Of a stretch of DNA of 64,000 bases, positions 9,970 through 21,689 are shown piece by piece (position 1 is the stretch's first letter; every line of letters begins with the position of its first letter). Under the pieces are notes generated by a model, which was given only the letters and a program-made list of their open reading frames with translations, was not told the origin of the DNA and did no database searches. The translations under genes were made by a program, and so were the position numbers. This stretch comes from Hypoxylon rubiginosum (taxonomy: Eukaryota; Ascomycota; Sordariomycetes; Xylariales; Hypoxylaceae). The stretch lies in the NCBI GenBank assembly GCA_902806565.1, contig CADCXA010000033.1, forward strand, positions 186,001 to 250,000, in the 5' to 3' direction.

Positions 9970-12141
9970 ATGTCAGACGACCGGGCATACAACTCCTCCG
10001 CGGCGGGACAAACGCCAGAGAGATCGAATGCGCCAAAGAGACGAAAAATCCGCAAAGGCACCCAAAGTTGCTGGGAGTGCAAACGGCGCAAGATCCGATG
10101 CACCTTTGCAGCTCCTACAGATTCCATTTGCAATGGGTGCAAGAGCCGTCAGACCAAATGCATCAGTCAAGAATATCACGACGATGCAACCTCGGCGAGC
10201 AGAAAAATCGATAGGCTCAGCCGAATGGAATCACTAGTCGAACAGCTGGTCAACCGGAGCACGGCCGATATGCCCGATACGTCGCGCCGGCATGATCCGG
10301 TCCAAGACGAGAATACGACCGTTTCGGTCACAATCCCTAGACCGGATCTTGAGAGCCAGGTCACCAACAACGTTGACAATCTATCCCGCACTCTCTTAGC
10401 GGCGTGGCCTAGCCATCATGACCTCGATCTGATTTTGAGAATTTCGGTTGGGGTTTCAGTATTATTTCACGGCGTGATCTGCCAGTCTTATTCTCGACTA
10501 TTCTCCGGGCAACTTGCATCACCACGATCCATGCTACAGCCACCGTCACGGGGGACCCATCCCGTCCTCATCGCAAGGAAGCTATTGCTACTAGCCTCCC
10601 TCTTACAGGGTATCCCACCGTGCTCTGTTAGTGAACTCGCAGGTCTGAGTTCCAATTACCTCGACATTATGTCTCGTGTGTTCAATACCGCGACTAGGCT
10701 TGTGACAAGTAATGACGAACTCACTACCTCGCTCGAGGGCATCGAGTGTATTATGATCGAGAGCATGTACTTGAACAATTCCGGGAGTCTCCGCCGCGCC
10801 TGGTTAATAAACCGTAGAGCTATGGCCACGGCGCAAATGATGGGGCTGCACACAGGTACATGCTCGCCGAGGATGTTTCTGGAGAACAAAACCCGGGATC
10901 GTATCAATCCCAATTATATGTGGTTCCGCTTGGTCGTATCAGATCGATATTTATCGTTGATGCTCGGCCTTCCGCAGGGCTCGCTCGAAAACATTTTCGC
11001 TAATTTAGAAGCACCAGATAGTTGCGCGGCCGTGGAGCGCTTAGAGCGTATGGAGTCAGCGGCAGCTAGTCTCATTCTCCAGCGCAACAGCGCCGAACGG
11101 ACTGATCTCGCTGCGACGCACAAGATAGACAAGATGCTGCAGGAAGCCGCCGCCTTGATGCCACCGCAGTGGTGGTTAATGACCCCTGACCTTACCTCTA
11201 TCGCTGGCAGCGATGCAAAGGCATTCGAAGAATCAGTCCGCCTCACGAATCAGTTCGCGTACCATCATCTTCTAGTTCAGCTACATTTGCCATACATGAT
11301 GCTGACCTCTTCGACTGAATCAAGTTACGATTACAGTAAAATGACGGCTGCGGGTGCTAGCCGTACGATCATCTCGCAGTATGTGTCCTTCCGCAACTCC
11401 TTTTTAGCAACCGCGTATTGTCGCGGTATCGATTTCATCGCCTTTATCGCAAGCACGACTCTGTGCCTCGCGCATATCGAGGCCCGTCGCCAGAGCAGGG
11501 CAGACACTGGCAAAGGCGTGTCGGTTTTCCAATCGCTTCAACACCAGCGGCTGAACGACCGTGGACTTCTTGAACGCACCTTGGAAGCTATGGAGACGAT
11601 GGCCCAAAACCATAACGATGTCGTCGCCAAGAAGGTCTCCAGCATCCTCCGACCGCTCCTCGCTATAGAGGATAATTCTTTCAGCGGGGGCTGCTACCAT
11701 GTTTGCGCCTCTTCAGAGGCTGATAAGCAGGATTCTCAATGCATTGGCGATACGACTGAAGTTTTTCACGCACTTCATATACAAATACCATATTTCGGAA
11801 CGATCCAAATAGAGCACCGTCTTATTTTACCTGACACTATTAGGCCAGTGCAGGTAGTCTCCGACGGAGAAATGGGTTCCACAGCCCGCTCAGCTGGCTA
11901 CGAAATTAGCACTGCTCAGCCTGTCAATGCCGATTGGCAAGCGGTATCATCGTCTTTCGAGTCCGGGTTGGTAAACGGGGACCAAGAGCTATCCTCTTTC
12001 GATGCCAATGGAGCGCAAGAGACCTATCTCCTCGTGCCTGGTCTGGCAGCAGATGTAGACGATTGGGCGCTACAGGGTGTCGACATGGCTTTATTCGGCG
12101 CCCTAACGCACGGCTCGGCGGATTCAAGTCATGCGCAGTGA
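9970..12141 (+). CDS. Zn2Cys6 transcription factor
   Basis: A single exon of 723 aa. The binuclear zinc cluster lies at residues 34-64, with cysteines 34, 37, 44, 54, 57 and 64 in CWECKRRKIRC...CNGCKSRQTKC, preceded by a basic stretch (PKRRKIRKG). A heptad-like segment around IDRLSRMESLVEQLV follows and may dimerise. Residues about 130-480 form the fungal-specific transcription factor domain, with the tell-tale SLRRAWLINRRAMATAQMMGLH and MWFRLVVSDRYLSLMLGLPQG. The upstream in-frame non-ATG codons were ignored, and the ATG at 9970 was chosen as first methionine. It is divergent from the NmrA-like reductase and lies about 19 kb from the polyketide synthase. It is the only zinc-cluster regulator seen here and hence a candidate pathway regulator. 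Confidence 0.92.
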   Translation: MSDDRAYNSSAAGQTPERSNAPKRRKIRKGTQSCWECKRRKIRCTFAAPTDSICNGCKSRQTKCISQEYHDDATSASRKIDRLSRMESLVEQLVNRSTADMPDTSRRHDPVQDENTTVSVTIPRPDLESQVTNNVDNLSRTLLAAWPSHHDLDLILRISVGVSVLFHGVICQSYSRLFSGQLASPRSMLQPPSRGTHPVLIARKLLLLASLLQGIPPCSVSELAGLSSNYLDIMSRVFNTATRLVTSNDELTTSLEGIECIMIESMYLNNSGSLRRAWLINRRAMATAQMMGLHTGTCSPRMFLENKTRDRINPNYMWFRLVVSDRYLSLMLGLPQGSLENIFANLEAPDSCAAVERLERMESAAASLILQRNSAERTDLAATHKIDKMLQEAAALMPPQWWLMTPDLTSIAGSDAKAFEESVRLTNQFAYHHLLVQLHLPYMMLTSSTESSYDYSKMTAAGASRTIISQYVSFRNSFLATAYCRGIDFIAFIASTTLCLAHIEARRQSRADTGKGVSVFQSLQHQRLNDRGLLERTLEAMETMAQNHNDVVAKKVSSILRPLLAIEDNSFSGGCYHVCASSEADKQDSQCIGDTTEVFHALHIQIPYFGTIQIEHRLILPDTIRPVQVVSDGEMGSTARSAGYEISTAQPVNADWQAVSSSFESGLVNGDQELSSFDANGAQETYLLVPGLAADVDDWALQGVDMALFGALTHGSADSSHAQ

Positions 12142-14279
12142 CTTGATCCAGCTCACAGTACTAGCAGAGTTTTCCCTTTTAGTTAGAATCACCTTGACGA
12201 TCGAGCGCACTAAAGTACGTGTTCTCGTACCGCCTGGTAAGGAAAGCTAAGCAAGTCGAATAGGGTGGTGCTGCTGTTCTCTATATTTTTTTCTTCCTTT
12301 TTGCCGCAGGTCGCCCGGGGAAAGACACTGCAACTAAAAGCTTTAAAAGACCAATCGCAAATGATATTCGGTTCTTATCGCATGAAATTAGCATATTCGC
12401 ATTTCGCAGAATCAATATGGCGCTGACAGTCTGTGCCTACAAGTGTAGAATCGAGCATTGGAGATCCGTTGATGGCATTCATATCAAGACTTCGATAAAA
12501 CTACGGGGTTGAGTCGCGTTTTCACACTAGACGTTTGAATCTCATGACGCGAATTGAAACAGTGCCATCGGCCAGCCAGATCGTCGAACATCCTAGAGGT
12601 TACATTGTAGACAAAGCTAGACGCGATTGATGGGGCAAAATCAATTGGGTGAGCATCAATGTGATTAGAAGACAGCAGAGATCCACGGTGCCATTCCATT
12701 CTATCGGTATTGCGGTCCGTCATAACCAGTGCGTGGAGCTTGCTTAGTGGAAGAGCTGGAGTTGAAGTTAAGGTTGAGAATGGACCTGAAGTCAGATCAA
12801 ACTGGCGCAGTCTCGAAATCGTCTCAAACCCCTTGCGATACCTTCGCAAGACTCTCGCGAAGCTGTTTGATCGCTCTCTTAACAAGGACTAACAAGAACG
12901 CTAAGCGAAAATCAGGGGCCAAAAAAGGGTGTCGGAGATTGCCGCTTGAAAAAGATAGTGGCAGGGTGGGCCGAACCAAGCTTCTTCCAGCTCTTTCAGG
13001 GGGCCAAGCTGTCACCGAAGCCAGGCCAACTTCCAGAAAGACAAGCCTAATATGCTAATTTCTTAACCGCTTGTTAACCGAGAATTGCTCGGTTTACCTT
13101 AGCCCGAGTCTAGGTGGCATCAAGCATCAAGCATGATATCTCGGGAGCACTTCAACACCAGGACGGACCAATTGCAATTGGCAAGCACATATACGCAAGT
13201 TCCGTTGTCCAAGTTGAAATCAAACAATTGGAAATTGTTAGCTATGTCTGATGACAAGCTCACGCTTCGGGCGCTCCTATTAACCACCCTATATCCAGCC
13301 ATAGAGACACGAATAATGTGGCTGAGCTAGTGTAAACAACCCGAACCCAGCTGGTGCTGATCAAGTTGATCAAGCTGATCTTTACAGCCTCAATAACGAC
13401 ATGTCTGAATGATTTTCTAGCTCGACGCATGGATGTTGTAAATCACACCAGTAGCTCACAGAAATCTAAAGACAACCTCGTGCCATGGCTGCATTCTTTC
13501 TGACCCCTGTCCATTTAGGGCGTCCTTGTATGCAGCCAAGAGCCCAGTGCTTCAAGAGCCTCCCCCTAGGTCATACCTGATTCTGCTAACCGTTCCGCTA
13601 ACCGCTCACAAGTCCCTTTGACGACATTTGACAACACGAAACCGTGGAGGTCATTCTCAAGCTCAAGTGAAGCACTTGAGCTTTTCGTGGACCAATAAGC
13701 AAGACATACTTGGCTGCTTTCTAGTAATACGGGATGTATCCGTAGGCTCTTCCGTCTCTTGGCTACCTAGTACCAATCACTGATCCGCGCTAGGTATCCA
13801 ATATGGGACGAACGTCTACCAGCATAGGGTTATGTTCTCGATGCTATGAGCAACCGGATCCATGCCGCACCATGCTAGCTCACCATCTGATCTCAGTGCT
13901 AAGATGAAGTATGATCTACAGAAGGGGCTCGCCAAAGCCTGCGGGGGCTGACTCTCTTAGCGCGTCTCGCCCATGATAGATTCATAGTCGTCTATACGCA
14001 GCCTCTATATAATCCCTTTGCCCCAGCTTTACATCGTGAGCTTCTTTTCTTCTTCTTCCCCATCAAGCTTCAGTTCATTCTTTGACTATCCAATTCGTTT
14101 CAGTTCTGCGAACTTTTTGTTCTCGACCTTCATTTCTATCATTCTATTCGTTACATACCGCTAGGCCGGTCTTTACTATTTCCAATTCATCCAACTAGGA
14201 CTCGTCCGTTTTTGTATACTTACCTTTTCAAAGAATTTGAACTTGTCGCTTGACTCTAACTTCGTCCTTTTCCATCATC
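12142..14279. other. 2.1-kb intergenic region
   Basis: No complete gene was recognised. A 134-codon frame on the minus strand (12885-12484) reads like protein but has no ATG at its head and no known domain. The last 300 bp are the promoter and 5' leader of the downstream secreted-protein gene. The rest is unremarkable. Confidence 0.4.
14006..14110 (+). promoter_or_regulatory. TATA box and pyrimidine-rich leader
   Basis: TATATAA at 14006-14012 is followed by a long CT-rich tract (14040-14110), the usual layout of strongly expressed fungal genes. The ATG is at 14280, leaving a leader of about 230 nt. Confidence 0.5.
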
Positions 14280-15456
14280 ATGTATACCAAGGCCACCCTT
14301 ATTTCTGCCATTCTGGCCATCGCCGAGGCTCGTTTCAGCCAGGAACAAATTCCTGTGTCTGCTGTTTCGTCCTTGAGCAACTTCGGTAACCCCGGCGAAG
14401 CTGCCACTCTCGGCGGTTCAGTTCCAGGCGTGCTACTTGCTGCCGCTGACCCCTGCGCCAAGCTTACCTTGGCCGACAAGATCGTGTCGACTCTCGGCAA
14501 CGATGCCCAGGTTATTTCTGCGGCACAAGCTCTGGTTGCTGCCGAGCAGAATTTCAACCCTTTCGCCGTCAGCGTGCCGAGCATCTGTGGCGATGCTACT
14601 CTCCCCGTGACGGAGGAGCTTCGAGGCATCGTGCCTCTCGTCGACCCCGCTGTAACTGGCTCCGATACCGAGAATGCCAACTCGGAGAGCTCGCTGACGA
14701 CCCCCTTCGATGCGACTGGTCTCAGCGTAGCTGACGTCATGATTGCTCAGGGTGAGTTTTATGACAGCCCTAACTGAACTTGAAAGTATTTAAACATGCT
14801 AACCAAGCTCCGCAGGATTCAGCAATTTCACCGTCAAAGGTGTGGCAGCGGGCGGAAGTGCTGACACCGGCAACAACAACGCTGGTGCTTCAACCACGAC
14901 CACTGCGGCTGCTGCTGCAACCACTACCGCCACGAAGTGTGGCGGAAAGGCAAAGAGTACGACTGCAGCCACGACGACAACTACTGCCGCCGCCGCCACC
15001 TCGTCTGCTGCCTCTGCCGACAACACCGACGACAGCGGATCGTCAGCCGGTGCCGGAGCCGTGACCGACGCCGTAACCGGCAACTTCCCCGGCTTCCAAG
15101 CGTCGAGCCTGGGCCTAGACTTCGGCACGTGCACGCCGACGGTGAAGTTCGAGGAGTCGCTCAACAACCGCAAGCCGGGCGAGTTTACGTTCCAGGCGCA
15201 GGACCCGGTGGTCAACAAGGGCCAGCAGGAAGCGCTGAACCCCAATATCATCTTCAACCGCATCTGCGACCAGCTCGGCAACGTGTGCGGCGCCGCCGAC
15301 GACGCCATCACGGCCTGCCGCTCCGCCCAGGCCGACCTCGGGTCCGGCGCCAAGGACGCGTCTACTGCCGACGCCTGGAACGAGGCCCTGGGCTTCGCCG
15401 GCGTCGATATCAACCCCGATAACGCCCCCCAGGCCGGCCTCGTCGGCCACACCTAA
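14280..15456 (+). CDS. secreted Thr/Ala-rich cell-wall-type protein
   Basis: Two exons, 14280-14751 and 14816-15456, with a 64-nt intron (GTGAGT...CGCAG) and the branch-like GCTAAC, give 370 aa. The first 18 residues (MYTKATLISAILAIAEAR) form a signal peptide. The N-terminal domain (about 20-175) is followed by a low-complexity Thr/Ala/Gly linker (about 175-235), likely O-glycosylated. A C-terminal cysteine-containing domain follows, with FGTCTPTVKFEESLNNRKPGEF and FNRICDQLGNVCGAADDAI. Proteins of this shape are widespread in filamentous fungi and are often mislabelled in databases. No catalytic motif was seen. No clear GPI signal is present at the C-terminus, so it is probably wall-associated or secreted. 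Confidence 0.82.
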
Positions 15457-18400
15457 GTATGTGTGTGGAAACACGCATTTAGGAGTCAGGGGATCTCTTG
15501 TGGAAACTTGAGAGAAAGGGGATGGGGGAATTAGACTTGCTTGTGATCATGCGCAGCGAAAGGGCGTTCGGGGAGAAACCGTTTACGTGTTATGACGTGT
15601 CAAGGACTTATGTTGTATCTATAGAAATACATTTTTTTGTGTAAAAACATCATACCATTGTTTCAGAGTGACTCGTATACGCCAAGAAAATGTGAGCATG
15701 CTAATTGCTGAGAGAGGAAGGCGTTGCTTCAACATCTACTTCGTAGCAGCCAGCCTAATCATAGGATAGACCTAGACTATTCTAAGGGTAGTGAACGGTA
15801 CGAGCAACATTCGTCTTCCAGGTCTCTTGTTATAGGTATCGTGTCTGCTAATTAGCAATGCGGCGACGGTAGAAAGGTCAGGTCTTACTCAAGCTGTCTC
15901 AGGTACTTCAGTTAAAATGAGTTTATTGGACTTGAATCAAGTTAAACCCCAACAGCTTTTGAATTTGATCCCCCTTGTTTCGGCGCTCTAGCCCTGTAAC
16001 CTTTTAACCTTTGACCCCTTAGATGAGAGGGCTGCCAGTATTGGCCGTGATTAGGTAGCCTTTTAGTTGGTCTTTATGGAAGGACTAGGTTCAGAGAACA
16101 AAGGGCCTCAGTACCTAAGTACCTTAAGTAGGTAGCCCTTTGCAGTCAGGTCCGTAGCTCCTCGCGCAATAACGTCGTTGCTTTCGCGCCTTCTTAGTTT
16201 ACGTCGTGGCAACACCAGACAGCCCTAGGTTAACTAGACACGTTGGTAGATACATATATGGTTAGATCATATAAGGAGCACCAGCACCTACCTCGGTACT
16301 TGTCCATATTCAAGTGACTCTAGAGAATGCCATCTTATTTAGTGCCTCTTATAGTTTTGATAGCTTCAGCAACAACTATATTATCACGAAATTGTTACGC
16401 AAGGAGCTACGAACATAACTGTAAAAGGCTAACTGTATGAAAGGAAGCTACTGAGGTCATTTGTGGTCTGAGTCTTGCCCTATATCCGGATCAACACTGC
16501 TAACTCCTATCTCAGGGGTCAGAGACAACGAAAGGCTAGAACCCTGATATTGACTCAATCTAGAGACTGTAGTTACTAGCTCTAGTAAGGCTGCCAAGCT
16601 ATTTACACCGTGGATAGTAACTGAGAGTTAAGAGTTCGGTGACTCGAAAGACATTTCAAGTCTTGATTGACCGGTCCCGGGATATATCATCTCTAATTTT
16701 CTTTTGAAAAAGAGCTATGAATTTATCAGGACTTAGGTCTGGTTACACAAACCTAGCCCTTACTATCCGGGAGGTATCGTGACCCCTGGGACAGCTTATA
16801 CCACCAGGGATATCGGAGGCGAAGTTCCCTTGCCTGATGGGCTTCTTTGTCCGTCATTCCTGTATATATGAAGACGCTCGTAGCTGTTAGGTTTATAGCT
16901 CCTCGTGGAACAACGTCTTAGTTACCTTCATCGCTTGGACGGTCTCGTGACAGAATTTTCGATGTATTATTCGCAACTCCACAGCTCATCCATAAGTTCA
17001 TGCTCTGTCAATGCCGCCACCTCGTCTATTTACATGATGAGATCCTCCAGCTTTGCCTCTGTACGTCCACTGTGACTTAGGTACGTAGAAGGCCGATGAG
17101 GAGTGTGATAAAAAGGTAGCAAACATAATCTGTACTTGATACTCTCAAATAAGCTTTCGTGGTCCTTTGTATTCAACCGAATCGAAGTCAACCTGTCTCT
17201 TACATTCGTTCCACTTGTATTAAAGGAGGTAGGTATCGACCATCAACATGTTATACATCAATGAGCCCGTTATTGCTTGTGCTCAAGACGGAACATGTCT
17301 AAGTCATTACACGCTGACTCAACCTAGGAGGCAGGTAATCATACGATGCCGGCCTCGTCGGCTCTAAATCCCGTATATCTATAACAACTCATATGCCCCA
17401 TTATTCCAATGATCTCCACTCTACGCCCGAGAGTTCCTTGAGCCGAACGTCCGGTATGACCTTGAAGATAGGCAGTAGACTTCTAAGCGTTGGAACCGTA
17501 GCTATTATCATGCCGGGTCGACATTTCGGACCCTTGGGTTTACAGACATATTGCTTACGGCTTCTACCATGAACTATCTAGGACTCCTAGACTGCGAGAT
17601 AAGACAGGAGTTCTTACTATGAGGTAGGTATATGTGTGTTGAGACTCCATCAGTCCCGCAGATACTCCACTGGTCAATTACACATTTTGGTCAAGCACCA
17701 CAAGGAAGAGGCATAAGGATGGATATTTGAACTCTTACTGCATATTGCTCCATATTTGTTACCTTTTTTAATACATGAAGCTGAAGACAGGCGATTCTAT
17801 AGCACTTGCGAGTCTGCCATGCCAAGGGCAACGAAAGTCTTCACGTGAGCTTCATGCTATGCGTGAAATCGTTTAGCAGGAGTTGAGGCTCTGTAAGCAC
17901 TTGCTGAGTGTTCATATTAGGTGTATAGGATTAGATATAATCCTATCTTTCAACTCTGTCTTGATCCAATAATACTCAGTGCTGGACACCGATCTACGCA
18001 GCTAGAGGCATGTCAGCTTCTTCGAAACGGTTTGTGAACGGTAAATGTAAAACCGACGGCTATCAGCTAGCTACCTTGGTATACATGTGTGATCTCCAGT
18101 AAGTTAGATATGTGCATATGTATATGCCATATCACTGCGTCGTGTCTACACGGTGAACGTCTATATCGAGGCTTGCGAAGTATCCGGAGCAAGTCGTGTG
18201 GAGTGCTACGTTGCCGGCGATGTTCTCAGCTCCGTTATCACGGAAGGTCCGGGAATTCTCTGCATGCCAACGGGTCTGATCGGTTTAAGTATCGGAGTGA
18301 CATTCTGCGAGATTCAGGGACATCTAATGACATCCGGAGTGGTGTTGTTCTTACCAAGATCCTTACCAAAGTCGTCGTTCACAGGCTGACAGGTAGGTAT

Positions 18401-19368
18401 AATTCTATGCAACAACGAGAGCACAACATATGCACCCTATGCACGGCATATGCTACATATGCATGTGCATAAAATGGGGTATGTCTCGGGTATGCTGTGC
18501 CTCGCCAGTGCTGTCGTCCCGTGCCGTCCCGATTTAACGGACTGACGGATAACGGTACCGGTAATCTTTAGCCTCACGCCATCATTTCCCTTCGTGGTAA
18601 ATTGGTAGTCAAAGCGTGCATTAGCCGCTGCGCATCTCATGCAGTTGGGCATACCAGCCATACCTATTGAAGCCACAGACCCCCAACCCAGTGCTCAGCC
18701 TTCTCACACTGTCGTAAGCGAGGTTTGAGACCCCAGATTTTCGTACTCCGTTACCTAGCACTGCTAGCACCACATCCTTGGTAACGAACGTTACAGCCCG
18801 AAGGGTGTTCATCCACTCGCAATCCCTCAACGGTCCCTTATCAGCATCGATCAGGGATTGCGTATCTCTGACTAGGGTTGGAGCTTATCACACAATACTA
18901 GTCCTCGCCTCGACTCGACGCCCCTTATTTCGCGGGGAAACGAAGCGGTCAAGAATGCTGGGACTTGGAAACAACCCGGCTTGTGCTGTCTCCTCTTCCG
19001 CGACGACAGCCTCGGGATTTTTCTCTTGTTGATGTTTGAGAATACTCTGATAGGAAGGTAGATGGTGTTGGAGAACGTCTTGTATTACCTACCTCTTATG
19101 CGTCGGTGATGATCGATACTCGGAATATGACATATAACAATCCTTGGACTTGGGATTACAATGAGATGTTTCATATCAGGTAGGAAGCTGGAGCAATCTC
19201 AAATGCGCCTGGCATATAAGATATAAATAGATGGTGTATTGTTTTTTACATTCTAATTACTTGAGCTAATGCACGTACTTCTGCTCTGCAGTAGTAGTAG
19301 CCTGTCTATCTACTTTGGGCAAGGATTTTCATTCCCGCGTATGTATTCTACGTCTAGGTAATCCAGTC
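15457..19368. other. 3.9-kb region without a recognised gene
   Basis: No conserved protein was found on either strand. Many frames are closed, and there are scattered TACCTAAGTACC/CCTAGGT-type words. Two related segments near 16150-16230 and 16885-16960 share TAGCTCCTCG and AACGTC words and may be degenerate copies of one repeat. A coding-like frame on the minus strand (about 19087-18888) has no start codon. The left end is the 3' region of the secreted-protein gene. Confidence 0.4.
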
Positions 19369-20832
19369 TTACTGGATCTTTCCTGCCATCGTATCGGGTA
19401 TATCTTCCACTAGCGTCGTCTCATAGCCTCTGAACTCGAAATACTTGCTGAATTCCGGATCCTCGGTCAGCTGCTTGACCAGCTGGTGCTCGAACGGTAT
19501 CATGAACTCGCAGCCCTCGTCGGGGTTCCCGGTGTCCCGCGGCGGATAGACGATGGCGAGCCCCTCGTCCACCTTGGCCGCGAAGAGGTGCCTAAACGCC
19601 TTCGGCTTGCTGAATCCGAAGTCGGCATCACAGATCTTGGTGTCGCGCCAGTCTGTCATGATGATCGTTAGAGGGGGGAACGAATCAATGCGGATGAAGA
19701 GCGACGTCTTGTCGCGGATGGGCGCCACTGCTTCTAGCGCCTTGGCCAGAGTGTCTTCGGTAGTGGCGTTGGTTAGACCACGGATGTAAGAAGCGAGCTC
19801 CGACAGAGGCAGGTCCGAGATTACCTCAGCGTTGGTTAGTTTTCTCGGCGCCGTTGCAGTGACGGACGCGTAGAAGACGTTTCTCTGGATCCTCTCCGGC
19901 TCCGGCGGGTTGAGCCGGGGTCTCATGTTGACGGCCTCGCCCCATAAGCTCGACTCGTCAGGGGGCGAGTTGTAGAGAGTCGCGCGCTGCTTGGAGAGAT
20001 GTCGCCATAAGAACGCGGAGAAGGCATCGTAGGTAGAGATCCACGAGCCGTCGGTAGGGCTGGCGAGCTTCTTTAGCTCCGCAGCTTTGCTCTTGGGTAG
20101 GTGGAGCAGAAGCGCCGCGGATGGAGGGTGAGGATAACGAGTAGGGGCGGGAGGTCCGTCCACCTTAGCTTCTTCGGCAACCGTTGGCGCGATGAATCGG
20201 GTATGGTGGACACACTCCATATCCCAGCCGGGGGCCGGGGTGCCCTTGACGATGGAGGCACAGTTGTCGGCAAACTGATGGGCGAAACTGGCCCAACCCA
20301 TCACGTCGTTGGCATAGTGATGGTGATGCATGTTTAGAATCAATCCACCCGGGATGAAGTTTGCTTGAAATGCTGACACGAACGGGCTCGCGTCTGGATG
20401 GCACTCGGGCCTCTCTCCGTAGGTGAGCCCATGCCAGCTGAGAACCGGGATCTTATCCCCTAATTTCGAAGAGACAAACTGAGCCTCCTCGAGCTCGGAG
20501 AATGAGATGAAGTTGTCCTCTGGTAAGTCGAGATGCTGAATGATAAATCCGACGGTGCTGTCCTTCTTCTTGACGAACGAATGGTCGCCGTGCTCGTTCT
20601 TCTCGATAGTTCCGACGAGGTGTCTGGCCTGAGCGAGAGATCGTTCAAGGCCCTCCTTTAGGACGGCAGCAATTTTGCTCTTATCTGCCCCGTCATCCAA
20701 TTTGAAGAAAAGGGCGTAGTTGTTGTATGTACAAGCGGCTAGGTAATCAAGGGCAGATAGCCTGAAGCTTTCTGTTTCGGGGTCATTCTCCCAACCGGTA
20801 GGGTGAAGGCGGTACTCTTCTATCTTTGGCAT
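19369..20832 (-). CDS. BAHD-type acyltransferase
   Basis: A single-exon gene of 487 aa. The catalytic HxxxD motif is at His172-Asp176 (MHHHHYANDVMGW), and the structural DFGFGKP-like motif is present as DFGFSKP at 404-410, in the right order and spacing for the BAHD/transferase family (PF02458-type). Such enzymes move an acyl group from acyl-CoA to an alcohol or amine. Fungal members acetylate or acylate polyketides, terpenoids and mycotoxins, trichothecene 3-O-acetyltransferase being a related branch. The substrate cannot be read, but being next to an FSH1 hydrolase and a polyketide synthase makes tailoring of the polyketide plausible. A three-copy 15-bp repeat lies 35 bp upstream of the start codon. 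Confidence 0.9.
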   Translation of the reverse strand: MPKIEEYRLHPTGWENDPETESFRLSALDYLAACTYNNYALFFKLDDGADKSKIAAVLKEGLERSLAQARHLVGTIEKNEHGDHSFVKKKDSTVGFIIQHLDLPEDNFISFSELEEAQFVSSKLGDKIPVLSWHGLTYGERPECHPDASPFVSAFQANFIPGGLILNMHHHHYANDVMGWASFAHQFADNCASIVKGTPAPGWDMECVHHTRFIAPTVAEEAKVDGPPAPTRYPHPPSAALLLHLPKSKAAELKKLASPTDGSWISTYDAFSAFLWRHLSKQRATLYNSPPDESSLWGEAVNMRPRLNPPEPERIQRNVFYASVTATAPRKLTNAEVISDLPLSELASYIRGLTNATTEDTLAKALEAVAPIRDKTSLFIRIDSFPPLTIIMTDWRDTKICDADFGFSKPKAFRHLFAAKVDEGLAIVYPPRDTGNPDEGCEFMIPFEHQLVKQLTEDPEFSKYFEFRGYETTLVEDIPDTMAGKIQ

Positions 20833-20866
20833 GGCGGACGTGTTCTTGATGGTGTTTTAGTTGGAA

Positions 20867-20911
20867 GGATGAAGCTGGTGAGTATGAAGCTGGTGAGTAT
20901 GAAGCTGGTGA
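20867..20911. repeat. 15-bp tandem repeat, three copies
   Basis: GTATGAAGCTGGTGA occurs perfectly at 20882-20896 and 20897-20911. A one-base variant is at 20867-20881. It lies in the presumed 5' leader of the acyltransferase gene. Confidence 0.9.
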
Positions 20912-21654
20912 AGTAGCGAGTCTGGATGGCTTGATCCAACTTCAGGTTTAAGTACTTGAGATAGCGCAGTGATGACTGTGTTATTATTGGAGAAGATGCT
21001 TGATAGTTGGTACGCTATGGACCGCATAGAGAGCTACTACACCTCCTTGGGACAAGACGCGGTGAGAGTCGTGATGGCGAAGAGTTGGTGGGCGTAGGCG
21101 GGGTACAGATGGAATGCATAAGGGTTGCCATGCAGGGGCATCATCCATTCGATAGTAGAAATGAGCCCTGGTCTGGTCAGATACACACCTACTGTTAAGG
21201 GGCATGATTTATGACAAAGAGGCATGTATTCATCCCCTGAAATAGTCCCCGTAGAACTGAAGATCGAACGTATCGAACATTTCCTTGACTTAGCTAAGAA
21301 GCTCTCTAACTCTATCCCAGATATAAGATGTATACGCCTCGCTTGATGTGTACTCCAAATCACAGAACCTAATCAGGCTTGCACTGTAACATTCGATTGC
21401 GCTGAATTTTCCTAAGCCCCGATTCCCGGTTGCGTTTCCTGCCACGCAGCTTCAGTGTAACCCACGAGTGAGGTTACATGGCAGCATGAGCTATAGCCCA
21501 AGTTGATTATAGCCAAGCCGAACATGGCAAGGTCAGGGTCGGCCCTCTCCTAGGTATACGCATCCCGTATGGATCAGCGGCTACCCCCTTGTTTTAATGT
21601 TTCAAAAACTCAATGCGTGGAACATTAGAACCCGCTATAGAATATTATCACTCA

Positions 21655-21689
21655 GGGGGGGTATAGGAAACCCCCTTTAAGTTAAAGGG
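21655..21689. repeat. two overlapping inverted repeats
   Basis: A G7 run at 21655-21661 can pair with the CCCCC of 21671-21675. CCCTTTAA (21673-21680) and TTAAAGGG (21682-21689) form an eight-base palindrome with a one-base centre. The two pairings share the C-run and would be mutually exclusive hairpins. Confidence 0.6.

Noticed and set aside
14799..15474. Large frames on the minus strand opposite the Thr/Ala-rich gene
   Set aside because: Shadows of GC-rich coding sequence. The plus-strand gene has a signal peptide, a good intron and conserved blocks.
18089..18472. 127-aa plus-strand frame
   Set aside because: Cys- and Arg-rich random-looking composition with no conserved motif.
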